Shown piece after piece: positions 1 through 9,400 of a DNA stretch of 64,000 bases; positions within the stretch are counted from its first letter, which is position 1, and each line of letters starts with the position of its first letter. The notes beneath the pieces are model-generated. The model was not told where the DNA came from, did no database searches, and worked only from the letters and a program-made list of their open reading frames with translations. A program made the translations under genes and the position numbers. Source of the DNA: CAZWCX01 sp964632945 (GTDB lineage Bacteria > Planctomycetota > MHYJ01 > WSZJ01 > CAZWCX01); contig CAZWCX010000001.1 in NCBI GenBank assembly GCA_964632945.1, positions 106,106 to 170,105 of the forward strand, in the 5' to 3' direction.

Positions 1-455
1 ACCTTCTTGCCCAGACGTTCGGCGATCTTGTCCCCGAGCAGACAGCCGGTGCGATCGTTCATCAATTCCCGCAACTGATCCGGCGGAACGAGGATCTCGG
101 GGTACATGGCCAGGTAGGCGTCGAAGTCGACGGCGAACTGGGCGAAGAATTCGTCCCGCTTTCCCCCGTCCGGCAGGGGGACCTCGTACAGGCCCCCGAA
201 CCACATCCCCATCGCGACCCCCTTCACCCCGTCGATCTGGGTGATCAGCGACCGGTAGGCCTCGGGGACCAGGAAGATGATCGACTCCTTGTGCTGCACG
301 ATGAGCCGCGAGGCCCCCGCCATCGCCACTCCGGCGTGGAAGGCGAACAGCACCGACTCGATGAGGCAAAACAGAAACAGCGCGATCGCGGCCCCCACGA
401 CCGTGAGCCCGGTGCGCAGGGGCGAGCGGAACAGGTTGAGAAAGACCAGCCTCAC
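1..455 (-). CDS. MacB/FtsX-like ABC transporter permease, N-terminal part
   Basis: The first 151 residues of a permease that runs off the left edge of the window. The GTG start (453-455) overlaps the TGA stop of the ATPase gene as GTGA, so the two are translationally coupled. Residues 1-45 read VRLVFLNLFRSPLRTGLTVV and continue into one membrane helix, the usual N-terminus of MacB/LolC/FtsX-type permeases. The following part (about 45-151) looks like the start of the extracytoplasmic MacB_PCD domain. With the ATPase and the adaptor upstream it forms a tripartite exporter acting across the inner membrane; the substrate cannot be told. The reading frame comes from my own translation of the minus strand, and the family call rests on the N-terminus and on context. 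Confidence 0.8.
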   Translation of the reverse strand, partial: MRLVFLNLFRSPLRTGLTVVGAAIALFLFCLIESVLFAFHAGVAMAGASRLIVQHKESIIFLVPEAYRSLITQIDGVKGVAMGMWFGGLYEVPLPDGGKRDEFFAQFAVDFDAYLAMYPEILVPPDQLRELMNDRTGCLLGDKIAERLGKK

Positions 456-1138
456 TTCGTGCGCTCCAGCGAGAGTTCCCCCTTGTCCAGGTGCAGTTCG
501 CGCCGGGCCGCGTGGGCGGCGCGCGGATCGTGCGTGACCATGACGAGGGTCTTCCCGAACTCCCGATTGAGGGTCCCGAACAGGTCCATGACGTCCTGGG
601 CCGAGTGGGCGTCGAGATCCCCGGTCGGTTCGTCGGCGAAGATGAGGGGCGTGTCGCAGGCGAGCGCGCGGGCGATGGCGACCCGCTGTTCCTGGCCGCC
701 GGACAACTCGCTCGGACGATGGTCCAGGCGGTCTCCGAGCCCGACGGCGCGGAGAGCGGCTTCCGCATGGTCGCGCCGTTCCGCGCGGGTGAGGGGCTGA
801 AGGGTGAGCGGCAGCTCCACGTTCTGGAACGCGGTGAGCACCGGCAGCAGGTTGAACGATTGGAAGACGAAGGCGACGTGGTCGGCCCGCCAGCGGGCCA
901 GCTCGGGGCCGGTGAGGTCGGAGAGGTCCTGGCCGCACACGATGACCCGACCCCGGGTCGGAGTGTCGAGCCCGCCGATCAGGTTGAGCAGGGTGGTCTT
1001 GCCGGACCCGGAGGGCCCCATGAGGGCGACGAAATCGCCTTCCTCGATCGACAGGGTGACGTTGTCGAGGGTGACGATCTCGCTGTCCCCCTTGACGTAG
1101 ATCTTGGTGACGTCCTGGAGTTCGATGATCGCGGGCAT
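452..1138 (-). CDS. ABC transporter ATP-binding protein, LolD/MacB type
   Basis: A 228-residue nucleotide-binding subunit that powers the adjacent permease. Visible motifs are Walker A (GPSGSGKTT), the signature LSGGQEQRVAIARA, Walker B with catalytic Glu (LIFADEPTGDLD) and the switch His in MVTHD. Length and motifs match the LolD/MacB/FtsE group, which drives mechanotransmission rather than substrate passage through the membrane. The start lies 15 bases after the stop of the adaptor gene and the stop overlaps the permease start, so the three genes form one operon in the order adaptor, ATPase, permease. The second position after LSGGQ is Glu rather than the common Gln, a minor variant. Drug or lipoprotein export are both possible; no substrate is claimed. 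Confidence 0.95.
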   Translation of the reverse strand: MPAIIELQDVTKIYVKGDSEIVTLDNVTLSIEEGDFVALMGPSGSGKTTLLNLIGGLDTPTRGRVIVCGQDLSDLTGPELARWRADHVAFVFQSFNLLPVLTAFQNVELPLTLQPLTRAERRDHAEAALRAVGLGDRLDHRPSELSGGQEQRVAIARALACDTPLIFADEPTGDLDAHSAQDVMDLFGTLNREFGKTLVMVTHDPRAAHAARRELHLDKGELSLERTK

Positions 1139-1153
1139 GGCGGCGCGGGGGGC

Positions 1154-2671
1154 TCACTCCTCTCCATGGACGCGGACGGGCCGGCCTTCGGGGGAGCGCG
1201 CGTCGAGGCCGGAGACGATCACCCGATCCCCGAGCTCGAGGCCCGAGCGAACCTCGAACCACTCGCCGCGCCGCGCGCCGATCTCGATCGCGGCCCGGCG
1301 CGCCGATCCCCCGGAGACGGTCCAGACGAAATGTTTGCCGCCGTCCTCGTGCACCGCGGCGGCCGGGACCACCAGCGGATCGACCACGAGCCCGCGCTCC
1401 GCACCCACGGGCGCGTCCTCGGGAAAGAACTTCACGCGTACGCCCATGTCCGGGAGAAAGGCCCCGTCGGGCTCGAGGAATTCGACCCTTACCTGGACCG
1501 TCGCCTTGCTGCGATCGGCGCGCGGCAGGATGCGCTGGATCCGGCCGGGATAGACGCGTCCGGGGATGGCATCGACATGGATGGCGGCGCGCCCGCCGGC
1601 CTTGACCCGCTCCAGGTAAGCCTCCGCCACGTCGACCTCGGCCTGCAGCGACGACCAGTCGACCACGGTGACGATCGCTCCCTTCGCCTGCGTCCCGCCG
1701 ATGCTCACGGGGGCGACGATCTCCCCCTCCTCCGCAATGCGCTCGGAGATGACGCCGTCGAACGGCGCGCGAATGAGGAAGTCCTCCCGCTGCGCCTCCA
1801 GGACCTTCACGCGCGCGGCCACCGCGCGGTGCGCCGCCCGTGACGCCTCGCTCGCCGCCATCGCCGCCGCGTGTTGCGCTTCCGCGGTCGTGACGGCAAG
1901 TCGCGCCCAGTCCGCCCGGGCCTGGGATACGGTCACCTGCCGGTCGGCCTCGGTCCGGCGGTGCTCGGCGGCCAGCAGACGCGCCTCGGCGGCCGCCACC
2001 TCGGTCTTCCGGTCCTCGATCAGGGTCGCCTCCGCGGCGCGCTTGGCCACCAGTTCGACCGCGAGATCCAGACGCCGCCTCGCGTCCGCCGCCATGACCC
2101 GCATTTCGCCGATCTGCGCGTCGAGCGTCGCCTGCGGCGCGACCGCCGCTCCCCGCTCCGCCTCCGCCTGCACCCGCGCCTGACGCGCCTGTTCCACCTG
2201 GGAAGCCATGTGCGCCGCGTCCGCCTCCGCGCGGCGCGCCTGGGCCGCCGCCTGGTCCGCCTCCGCCTGCGCCTGATCGATCATCGCGTCGAGTTCGCGA
2301 TGGTCCAGTTCGGCCAGGACCTCGTTCTCCTTGACGCGCTGCGCCTCGCGCACGTGAAGCCGGGCCACCCGGGCATTGTACTTCGCCGCCACCGTCGACT
2401 GCCGGTCGGCGACGATGTAGCCGGCCGCGTTCAGTTCCGTCCACCCCCGCTTTTCGCCCTGCCCGTTGGCCGCGGGCAGCAGAGACGACGCCTTCTGCAC
2501 CGATCCCAACGCGACCACGGGGGCGCGCCAGGAGGCGGACCCGAACCAGCCCCCGACCCCCGCCGCCGCCAGCAGGACGACCCAGCCGAACCCGCGCATG
2601 CGCCGGGCCCGGTACGTCTTGCGCGGTCCGCGGTCGATCCGGAGGGCCGCGAGGTCTTCCTGGGCAGGCAT
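1154..2671 (-). CDS. HlyD/RND-type periplasmic adaptor subunit
   Basis: A 505-residue membrane-fusion protein linking the inner-membrane ABC permease to an outer-membrane channel. It has a short cytoplasmic N-terminus, one membrane helix at about residues 27-44, and a lipoyl-like half domain around IVADRQSTVAAKYNARVARL. A long Ala/Gln/Arg-rich coiled-coil hairpin follows (about 120-275), then the second lipoyl half and beta-barrel (APFDGVISERIAEEGEIVAP). I chose the ATG at 2671 because AAGGAG precedes it and a promoter pair (2707-2735) lies just upstream. A longer open frame to 2800 would overlap that promoter and add a Pro/Arg-rich stretch with no homology signal. It is the first gene of the operon with the ATPase and permease. 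Confidence 0.9.
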   Translation of the reverse strand: MPAQEDLAALRIDRGPRKTYRARRMRGFGWVVLLAAAGVGGWFGSASWRAPVVALGSVQKASSLLPAANGQGEKRGWTELNAAGYIVADRQSTVAAKYNARVARLHVREAQRVKENEVLAELDHRELDAMIDQAQAEADQAAAQARRAEADAAHMASQVEQARQARVQAEAERGAAVAPQATLDAQIGEMRVMAADARRRLDLAVELVAKRAAEATLIEDRKTEVAAAEARLLAAEHRRTEADRQVTVSQARADWARLAVTTAEAQHAAAMAASEASRAAHRAVAARVKVLEAQREDFLIRAPFDGVISERIAEEGEIVAPVSIGGTQAKGAIVTVVDWSSLQAEVDVAEAYLERVKAGGRAAIHVDAIPGRVYPGRIQRILPRADRSKATVQVRVEFLEPDGAFLPDMGVRVKFFPEDAPVGAERGLVVDPLVVPAAAVHEDGGKHFVWTVSGGSARRAAIEIGARRGEWFEVRSGLELGDRVIVSGLDARSPEGRPVRVHGEE

Positions 2672-2706
2672 CCTGGGCTCCTTCGTCCACATCCCTACGC
2701 GGGTGG

Positions 2707-2735
2707 ATTCTAGGGCGACCGGTCGGGGAATGCAA
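2707..2735 (-). promoter_or_regulatory. sigma-70-like promoter of the efflux operon
   Basis: On the minus strand TTGCAT and TAGAAT are separated by 17 bases. Transcription would begin near 2700, about 30 bases before the adaptor ATG at 2671, with a good ribosome binding site between. The pair matches other promoter candidates in the window, notably 16074-16102 with the same TAGAAT. Confidence 0.55.
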
Positions 2736-2783
2736 TCCCGGCCGGACGGGCGGGGACCGCCCCGTGCGCGCCGTCCCCCGGGA

Positions 2784-5234
2784 TCATCCGCCGGAGGCAT
2801 CCGGCGTTGCCGTGCCGGCCGCCTTCACGTGGCGGTCGAACCAGTCGATCATCTCGGCCAGGACGTGGAGCACGCTCTCCCGCGCCGTGTAGCCGTGGCC
2901 CTCATGAGGGAGCAGGACGAGCCGGGCGCGTCCGCCGGTCCCTTTCACCCCGTGAAACAGGCGTTCCGACTGGAGCGGGAACGTGCCCGGATTGTCGTCC
3001 GTCTGCCCGTGGATGAGGAGCAGGGGCTCGTTGATGCGGTGCGCGTGCATGAAGGGCGACAGGTCCACGTAACTGCGCGGCGCCTCCCACAGGGTTCGCC
3101 GTTCGCTCTGGAATCCGAACGGCGTCAGGGTCCGGTTGTAGGCGCCGCTGCGCGCGACCCCTGCCCGGAACAGGTCGCTGTGGGCGAGCAGGTTCGCGGT
3201 CATGAAGGCGCCGTAGCTGTGTCCGCCGACCCCCACCCGTTCGCCGTCGGCCACGCCCATCTCCACCGCCTTGTCGATGCAGGCCCGCGCGTCGGCCACG
3301 ATCTGCTCCACGAACGTGTCGTTCATCGTCTCGGGATCCCCGACCACCGGCATCGCCGCGTTGTCCATGATCGCGTACCCGGCGAGCAGCAGAAAGAGGT
3401 GGGAAGTCCCTTCCATGCGCGTGAATCGGTGCGGCGAGCCGCTCACTTGCCCCGCCGTACTCGTGTCGACGAACTCGCGCGGATAGGCCCACACAATCAG
3501 GGGCAGGCGCGTGCCGGATTCGTACCCGGGCGGCAGGTAGAGCGTGGCGGACAACGGCACGCCGTCGGCGCGCGTGTAGGTGACCAGTTCCTTGCGGACC
3601 TCGCGCAACTGCGGCGCGGGATCGGGAAAGGCCGTCAGCGCGCGGACGGCGGCCGTCGCCCCGCCGAGGTCGCGCACGAAGTAGTTCGGCGGCGAAACCT
3701 GCGATTCGTGCCGCGTCAGGATTTGCCGGCCCCCGGCATCCAGCGCCTCCAGCACCGTTTCGTACTCTCCCTCGGCGCAGCGCCACAGCCGCACCGCTTC
3801 CCGCGTTCCCAGGTCCAGGCGGTCGAAGAAGGGACGATCCCCGGTCGGCGTCGATCCCGCGCCGCTGAGGAAGATCGCGTTTCCCTGCCGCAGCGCAACC
3901 GACTTGCCCGCGGCGTTGCGCGTCAGTTCCGGCCGGCCGGGATCCCCATACCGGTCATGCACGCTGCGATCCCACAACTTCACCGGCTCCACCCCGGCCC
4001 GGTCGAGATCCACGATCCAGGTCCGGGTCCAGCGCTTGTCGCGATCGTACTCCCCGAGCAAGGCGACTCCTCCCCCCTGCACCCAGGTGAGCCCCGTAAA
4101 CCGGTGCTCCGTCCGGAAGATCTCGCGCGCCTCGCCGTCGAACGGCGCGCGCAGCAGGAAGCCGCGGTCCCGTTGCGGGACCTTGTTCTTCGGATCCCCG
4201 CCGTCCAGCGCCTCCACCCAGAAGACTTCCGCCGTGCCCTCGACCGGGGACCAGCGGTGGGCGCGCGGACCGGTCACGACGCCCTCGATCGGCACATTCT
4301 CGCGCGCGGGGATCCGGGCCAGCTCACGAACCACGCGCCCGGTCAGATCCCACACTTCGATCACCTCCGGGAACGACCCCGCGGGCAAGAGATAGGAATA
4401 GGGACGCACCGTGCGCGCGACCATCAGGAACTCGCCCGTAGGGGACGGATCCACACCGCCGATCAGGCCGGGTGCGCCGATCTCGTCGATCCGCCCGCTC
4501 TCCACGTCCACCAAGGCCAGCCGGGAGGTCATGTAGTGCTCGAAGAGGGCCTCGTCGTGGGGCCCCTTGAGCAGATCCTGGAAGGTCCGCACCGGCGCGG
4601 CCTTCCCCCCCAAACTCTCCTGCACGACCGGTCCGACCGGCGTGGGGGGCGCCTCCGGAGCGGGCCCCCGGCCCGCGGGAACCAGCTTGACCGCCACTCG
4701 CCGGGAGTCGGGCATCCAATCGAATGCGGACCCGTACGCGGCGTTCACGCGCGGTCCGATCAGGGCGCGCACGGCTCCGGTCTCTGCGTCCCCGACCCAC
4801 AATTCGATGCCGTCGGATCGACGCAACAGAAGCGCAAAGCGCCGCCCGTCCGGCGCCCACAACGGCGCGCCGAGATGCGCGTCGGCCGGCAGGTCGACCG
4901 GCATCTCCTTCCCCCCGGCCAGGTCCATGCGGGCGTATCCGGTGATGCGCGCCGTCCGGTGCGGCCCGTTCGTCCGTGGATCGATCCGGTCACCGGCCAG
5001 CGCCAGATACGGCCGCGCCAGCTCGCTCAGGGGCGGCAGACTCTCCCGGCGCAAAATCAAGAGCCGCCGCCGGTCGGGCGATACGCTCACCATCGGCGTC
5101 GGAGCCGCGTCCAGAATCCGCACGATCCCCTCCGGCGGCAGTCGGTAGGGCGCATCGACCGGCGCAACCTGAGCCTCCGCAAAGCCGGTCGGGACCAACA
5201 GGACGGCGACCATCCATGGACGAAGGCGCATCAT
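2784..5234 (-). CDS. secreted S9-family serine peptidase (prolyl oligopeptidase fold)
   Basis: An 816-residue peptidase with a signal peptide (residues 1-about 22, ending AEAQ), an N-terminal beta-propeller-like region (about 60-530) and a C-terminal alpha/beta hydrolase domain. The nucleophile is Ser673 in GGHSYGAFMT, the acid Asp746 or Asp747 in HGQTDDNPG, and the base His780 in PHEGHGYTARES. Length and catalytic motif resemble the S9D glutamyl-endopeptidase/dipeptidyl-aminopeptidase group, which degrades peptides outside the cytoplasm. The start is preceded by GAGGAG at a normal distance and by a promoter-like pair (5271-5298). It stands alone, 112 bases before the efflux operon and divergent from the stress-protein gene. 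Exact substrate preference cannot be read from the sequence. Confidence 0.92.
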   Translation of the reverse strand: MMRLRPWMVAVLLVPTGFAEAQVAPVDAPYRLPPEGIVRILDAAPTPMVSVSPDRRRLLILRRESLPPLSELARPYLALAGDRIDPRTNGPHRTARITGYARMDLAGGKEMPVDLPADAHLGAPLWAPDGRRFALLLRRSDGIELWVGDAETGAVRALIGPRVNAAYGSAFDWMPDSRRVAVKLVPAGRGPAPEAPPTPVGPVVQESLGGKAAPVRTFQDLLKGPHDEALFEHYMTSRLALVDVESGRIDEIGAPGLIGGVDPSPTGEFLMVARTVRPYSYLLPAGSFPEVIEVWDLTGRVVRELARIPARENVPIEGVVTGPRAHRWSPVEGTAEVFWVEALDGGDPKNKVPQRDRGFLLRAPFDGEAREIFRTEHRFTGLTWVQGGGVALLGEYDRDKRWTRTWIVDLDRAGVEPVKLWDRSVHDRYGDPGRPELTRNAAGKSVALRQGNAIFLSGAGSTPTGDRPFFDRLDLGTREAVRLWRCAEGEYETVLEALDAGGRQILTRHESQVSPPNYFVRDLGGATAAVRALTAFPDPAPQLREVRKELVTYTRADGVPLSATLYLPPGYESGTRLPLIVWAYPREFVDTSTAGQVSGSPHRFTRMEGTSHLFLLLAGYAIMDNAAMPVVGDPETMNDTFVEQIVADARACIDKAVEMGVADGERVGVGGHSYGAFMTANLLAHSDLFRAGVARSGAYNRTLTPFGFQSERRTLWEAPRSYVDLSPFMHAHRINEPLLLIHGQTDDNPGTFPLQSERLFHGVKGTGGRARLVLLPHEGHGYTARESVLHVLAEMIDWFDRHVKAAGTATPDASGG

Positions 5235-5270
5235 GGCGAAACTCCTCGGTTTCGAATCCAGGGTCCGCCC

Positions 5271-5298
5271 AGACTACCCTTTCCTCCACGAGTGGCAA
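5271..5298 (-). promoter_or_regulatory. promoter candidate of the S9 peptidase gene
   Basis: Minus-strand TTGCCA and TAGTCT with a 16-base spacer, 37 bases upstream of the start at 5234. The -35 element is good (5 of 6 consensus bases); the -10 is weak but resembles the TAGCCT seen before fmt and the LON-domain gene. Confidence 0.4.
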
Positions 5299-5363
5299 GC
5301 CAATTGCTCTTCCAGAAGCCCATTGACGAGAGGGTCGAGGGACCCCGATCGGAGATCTCAATC

Positions 5364-6227
5364 ATGAACCACGAACTGCTCCGAATCCTGGTCGCGCTGG
5401 ACGGATCCGGCGCGGCGGAGACCATCCTGGCCGCGCTGATGCCGCTGGCCCGCGACCGCCCAGTCGACCTCGTGCTCGTTCGGGTCATCGAGCCGCGCCA
5501 CCCCTCGGCCGAAGCGAGGAAGTATCTGGAGGAAGCCGGCGAAGCCCTGAAACAGCATGGGCTTTCCGCGGTCACGCTGATCGGACAGGGGCGTCCCGCC
5601 GAGGAGATTCTGCGGGCGGCACAGGAGTCCTCGGTCGACCTGATCGCCATGGCCACCCACGGTCGAACCGGCATGCCCCGGGTCCTCTTCGGCAGCGTCA
5701 CGGAGGAAGTCCTGCGGCGGGCCATGGTCCCTTTGCTGGTCGGCCGGCCGGGGACACCCCACCTGCAATGGAAGCGCATCCTCGTCGCATTGGACGGGTC
5801 GGAGGGGGCGGAGACCGTCCTGCCCGATGCCGCGAGGCTGGCACGCGCGCTCCATGCGAAGTTGGAACTGGCCCAGTCGATCTTCGTGCCCGCCCTGCCC
5901 GTGGCCGGCCTGGGCGAGCTGCCGGTGACCACTCCTCCCCCCGACCCGATGCCGTACTTGCGCCGCACCAGCGCGCGCCTCGCGGAGACCTTCGGGGTCA
6001 AGGCCGATGTCGTGCTCCTCGGCGGCGCGCCCGCCGAGGAGATCGTGCGCCATGCCCGCAAGGAGGGAGTCGACCTGATCTGCCTCACGACCCACGGGCG
6101 GGCGGGATTGCGGCGGGTCCTGCTCGGCAGTGTGGCGGAGCAGATCTTGCGCAATGCACCGTGTGCCGTACTCGTGAGACGTCTGGCCGGCGTGGCCGAA
6201 TTCACGGCCGGGACGGCCGGGGGATGA
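5364..6227 (+). CDS. tandem universal stress protein (two UspA domains)
   Basis: A 287-residue cytoplasmic protein made of two UspA domains, about residues 4-133 and 138-280. Each starts with the typical RILVALDGS strand and ends with an ATP-binding loop, MATHGRTGMPRVLFGSVTEE in the first and TTHGRAGLRRVLLGSVAEQI in the second; both keep the G-2x-G-9x-G-S/T pattern. Such proteins bind ATP and promote survival under stress. The ATG at 5364 opens the first domain; the open frame extends far upstream, but only as antisense of the peptidase gene. It is divergent from the peptidase and convergent with the alpha-2-macroglobulin gene. Nothing in the sequence shows what stress it responds to. Confidence 0.93.
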   Translation: MNHELLRILVALDGSGAAETILAALMPLARDRPVDLVLVRVIEPRHPSAEARKYLEEAGEALKQHGLSAVTLIGQGRPAEEILRAAQESSVDLIAMATHGRTGMPRVLFGSVTEEVLRRAMVPLLVGRPGTPHLQWKRILVALDGSEGAETVLPDAARLARALHAKLELAQSIFVPALPVAGLGELPVTTPPPDPMPYLRRTSARLAETFGVKADVVLLGGAPAEEIVRHARKEGVDLICLTTHGRAGLRRVLLGSVAEQILRNAPCAVLVRRLAGVAEFTAGTAGG

Positions 6228-6320
6228 TGCGGGGAATTCCCGACGCGGTCGCAGCATTCCCCAATCCCTCCCGCCCCGGAGGGGGGAATGCGCCCGGGGG
6301 TCGCCGCGGCGAAGAAAGAA

Positions 6321-6351
6321 CGGGGGCCCTCCCTGGCGAACGTGGCCCCCG
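6321..6351. terminator. GC-rich hairpin between convergent genes
   Basis: CGGGGGCC (6321-6328) and GGCCCCCG (6344-6351) form an eight-base-pair stem with a 15-base loop, lying between the convergent stress-protein and alpha-2-macroglobulin genes. There is no T-tract on either side, so intrinsic termination is uncertain. The rest of 6228-6428 shows nothing else. Confidence 0.35.
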
Positions 6352-6428
6352 AAACGGAGGCCCCCCCCGCCCCTGCGCGGGGCAGGAGCGGAGGGGACGC
6401 CGGACTCACACGATGGTCCCGGTTTCGG

Positions 6429-9400
6429 TCAGCGCACCTCGATCTCGATCGGGGCCGCGGCTGCGCGCCGGTCCGGATTGTAGTATTCGTACACGGTGCT
6501 CACCGGGGTCTTGGCGCGGATCGGGTACTTGGCGCGAAGGCTGTAGCGGATCGCGATCGGCATGTCCGAGCGGACGTCGCCGAGGTAGATCTGCACCTGC
6601 CGCCCGGTCACGCTATACTTGTCGATCTTGCGCTGCCGCACCAACTCGTTGAGCGAACCGGGATCGACCGTGAACCCAGGCGGGATGCCGACGTCCGCAA
6701 TCACCATGAAGGTCGGGGTCGGATCGTGATAGTGAACCTGGACGGTGCACTCCAGGATGTCATCCTTCTCCAGGGTGGTGCGGTCGTAGTGGACGAACAA
6801 TTCGAGCGGCTTGCGATCCGCGTCGGCCGGAAGCTGGTCCCACGGCAGGAACCAGCGCCCAACCACTTGGTACGTCATGGCCGCCCCGCCCTCGACCTCG
6901 AGTTCGATCCGGTTGCTCCCCTCCCGCGCGAACCGGCGCAGGTCGAGAAGCTGCATGACGTCGGCGTTGGCCCGATCGACCTCGAGTTCCCCGGCCGGTT
7001 CGCCGTTCACCCGCACGGCCACCCGACAGCGGTCGGTCACGGGCGCGCCGGAGTGTCCGAGCAGCGCCTTCATCGCCATGATGGTCGCCTGGGTGGAGTG
7101 CCAGCCGCCGTAGGGATCCTTCGCGGACACCAGGTACCCGAGCGCGCCGTTGACCGACTGCATCGGACCCTGGCCGGCCAGCAGGGAAAGCGCCGCAAGC
7201 GCCGTGGTCTCCACCTCCCCGGCTCGTCCCGCGCCGTAGGTCAGCGTGTGTCCCCTCTGCTGCCAGGAGACCTGCTCCCCGTTTCGCGCCGCCATCTTGT
7301 CGATGCGCTCGACGAGGCTCCGAGTCTGCGCGTCGCGCGGCGACCACGCCGCCAGCGCGTTCGCGCAGAGGGAGAGAGTGTACGGATCGTCGGCGGACTT
7401 CAGGCGCGTCTGCAGGTACTGCACGCCGCGCTGCACCGACGGGTCGCGGTGGCCCGCCTGGGCCAGACTCCACACCACGAACGCCGTGACCGCCAGGTCC
7501 CCGCGCCCTGCGTTCAGGGAGTGCGGAAGCCGGGACTCGGTCCAGGAGCCGTCGCCGCGCTGCTGCGACCGCAGCCAGTTCGCCGCGCGCTGGATCACGC
7601 CGGGATCCACCGCGTGAACCTTCGCCATATCCGAGAACTCCAGGATCCCGTATGCCGTGAGCGCCACGTTCGCCGGGGCGTGGCCGTACCAATCGAAACC
7701 GCCGCCCTTCACTTCGAACGTCAGAAGCCGCTGATAGCCGAGACTGATCGCCTGTTCGAGTTTCATCGACACCGACGGTGTCAACTTGCCGGTCTCCTTC
7801 AGGTACCCCAGGATCAGCACGTTGGGGTAGGTGACCGACGTCGTCTGCTCGAATCAGCCGTACGGGAGGCGGACCAGGCTTTCCAGGCCGTCCACGACCT
7901 GCGCCATCGCCCCGGGATAGAGCTTGAGGAACAGGCCGCTGGCCTCGTCGATGGCGTTCTCCGGGATGTCGACCGTCTCGACTCCGCTCGCCAGTCGGCG
8001 GCTCGCGGAAGTTTCGAACATCTTCCCGTTCGGAACGACGTTCACGGTCCGCTTGATGGCGTCATGGAATCCCTTCGAACCGACCGCGTAGATCGTGAGC
8101 GAGCGCGGTCCGAGCCGGGAAACCTTCAGGCGGAACGAGGCGCCCTTGACCTCGCCGGCGGCGAGGGAGACGACCTTGCGCTCGTCTTCGAGGAGATCGA
8201 ACCAGTCGGACTTCTCGACCACGAGTTCCACGTCCTGGTCGGTCTTCAGATAGTTGTAGACCGCGATGGGGACGCCCACCTCGTCACCCTGCGTGAGGGC
8301 GACCGGGAAATCAATGTCCACGAAGAAGTCCTGGAAGACGGTCAGTCCGCGGGTGCCGCCGCCCATGCGACCGTCCCGGGAGACGCCCTGCATGGTCATC
8401 CGCCAGGTCGTGATGGAATCGGCGAGGGGGACCGTCAGCCGCGCCCGGCCGCGATCGTCGGTGATCAACTGCGGCATCCAATACATGGTCTCGGGGAAGA
8501 ACTGGCGCACACGAATCGACTGGAGCACGTCCTTCCGCGCTCCGGCCGGGGCAAGTCCCGCGCCGGTTACCGAGGCCGGACCCTTCGTCTCCGGGCGGTG
8601 AGCCTCCGCCGCGGGCAGATCCTTGATCGGGACCTGCGCACCGCCGCCCCCCATGTCTCCCAGGGCGAACCCGCCGCCGCCACCGCTTTCCATGTTGCTC
8701 AGCGTGAACTGGGTATTCACACGCTGGTCCCACCCCGCGGTGGTCCGGGGCGCCCCCTCGTCCAGCGAGGTGGTCGCGGACCGGAACAGGCGGGCGACCT
8801 TCTGCCCGTACACGGTGACCCCGATGATGGCGACGATGCCGAGCAACCCCAGGATCGCCAGCGCGTTGGTGATCATCTTCCCGACGCTCGACCAACTGCC
8901 GATCGATTCTCCGAAGGTCCAGAGGGCGAGGAACATCGCGTAGCAGGCGGCGAACGCCTTGAGACCGCCTTCCCCGGCGGACAGGGCGCCGAGCCCGAGC
9001 AGGAACGATCCCGTCGCGAAGGTCAACGTCCAATCTGCGCCGTGGCGGTGATGGATGACGTAGCCGGGGACGCCGAAGGCGACCAGGAAGATCGCCAAAC
9101 CCAGGGCGATCCGCCCGGCGCCGGATTCATATTGAGAAACCCGGTGCTTGCGCCAGGCGAGTTCCTGGTCCAGCAGGCGTTCCTTTTCGGGCCAGGTGCG
9201 CAACACCTGCCGTTCCGGGGTGGTGACCGGAAGGGAGGCGAGCGCCACTCGGACTCCCTCCTGCGTCGCCTCGTCGGGCGTCCCGCCCAGGACCGCGCCG
9301 CGCAGGTCCACCGGGGACGATTGGATGGTGTATTGCGGCTCCTGCAGTTCCTTTTCCAGGGCGAAGTAGACCTTCTCGAGCCCCGGCTGATTGTCGTGCA

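Noticed and set aside
2672..2800. Longer N-terminus for the HlyD-type adaptor
   Set aside because: It would contain the promoter at 2707-2735, and a good ribosome binding site lies directly before 2671.
2466..5363. Long plus-strand open frame running into the stress protein
   Set aside because: It is antisense to the adaptor and peptidase genes, Arg/Pro/Gly-rich and without family motifs; only the part from 5364 is a real gene.
6429..7820. A separate gene for the C-terminal macroglobulin part
   Set aside because: The first ATG (7820) has no ribosome binding site, lies inside the thioester domain, and the frame continues exactly from the upstream part across the UGA.
7854..7856. General reassignment of UGA to an amino acid
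   Set aside because: Many unrelated genes in the window end properly at TGA, often in ATGA or GTGA overlaps with the next start, so UGA is a normal stop here.
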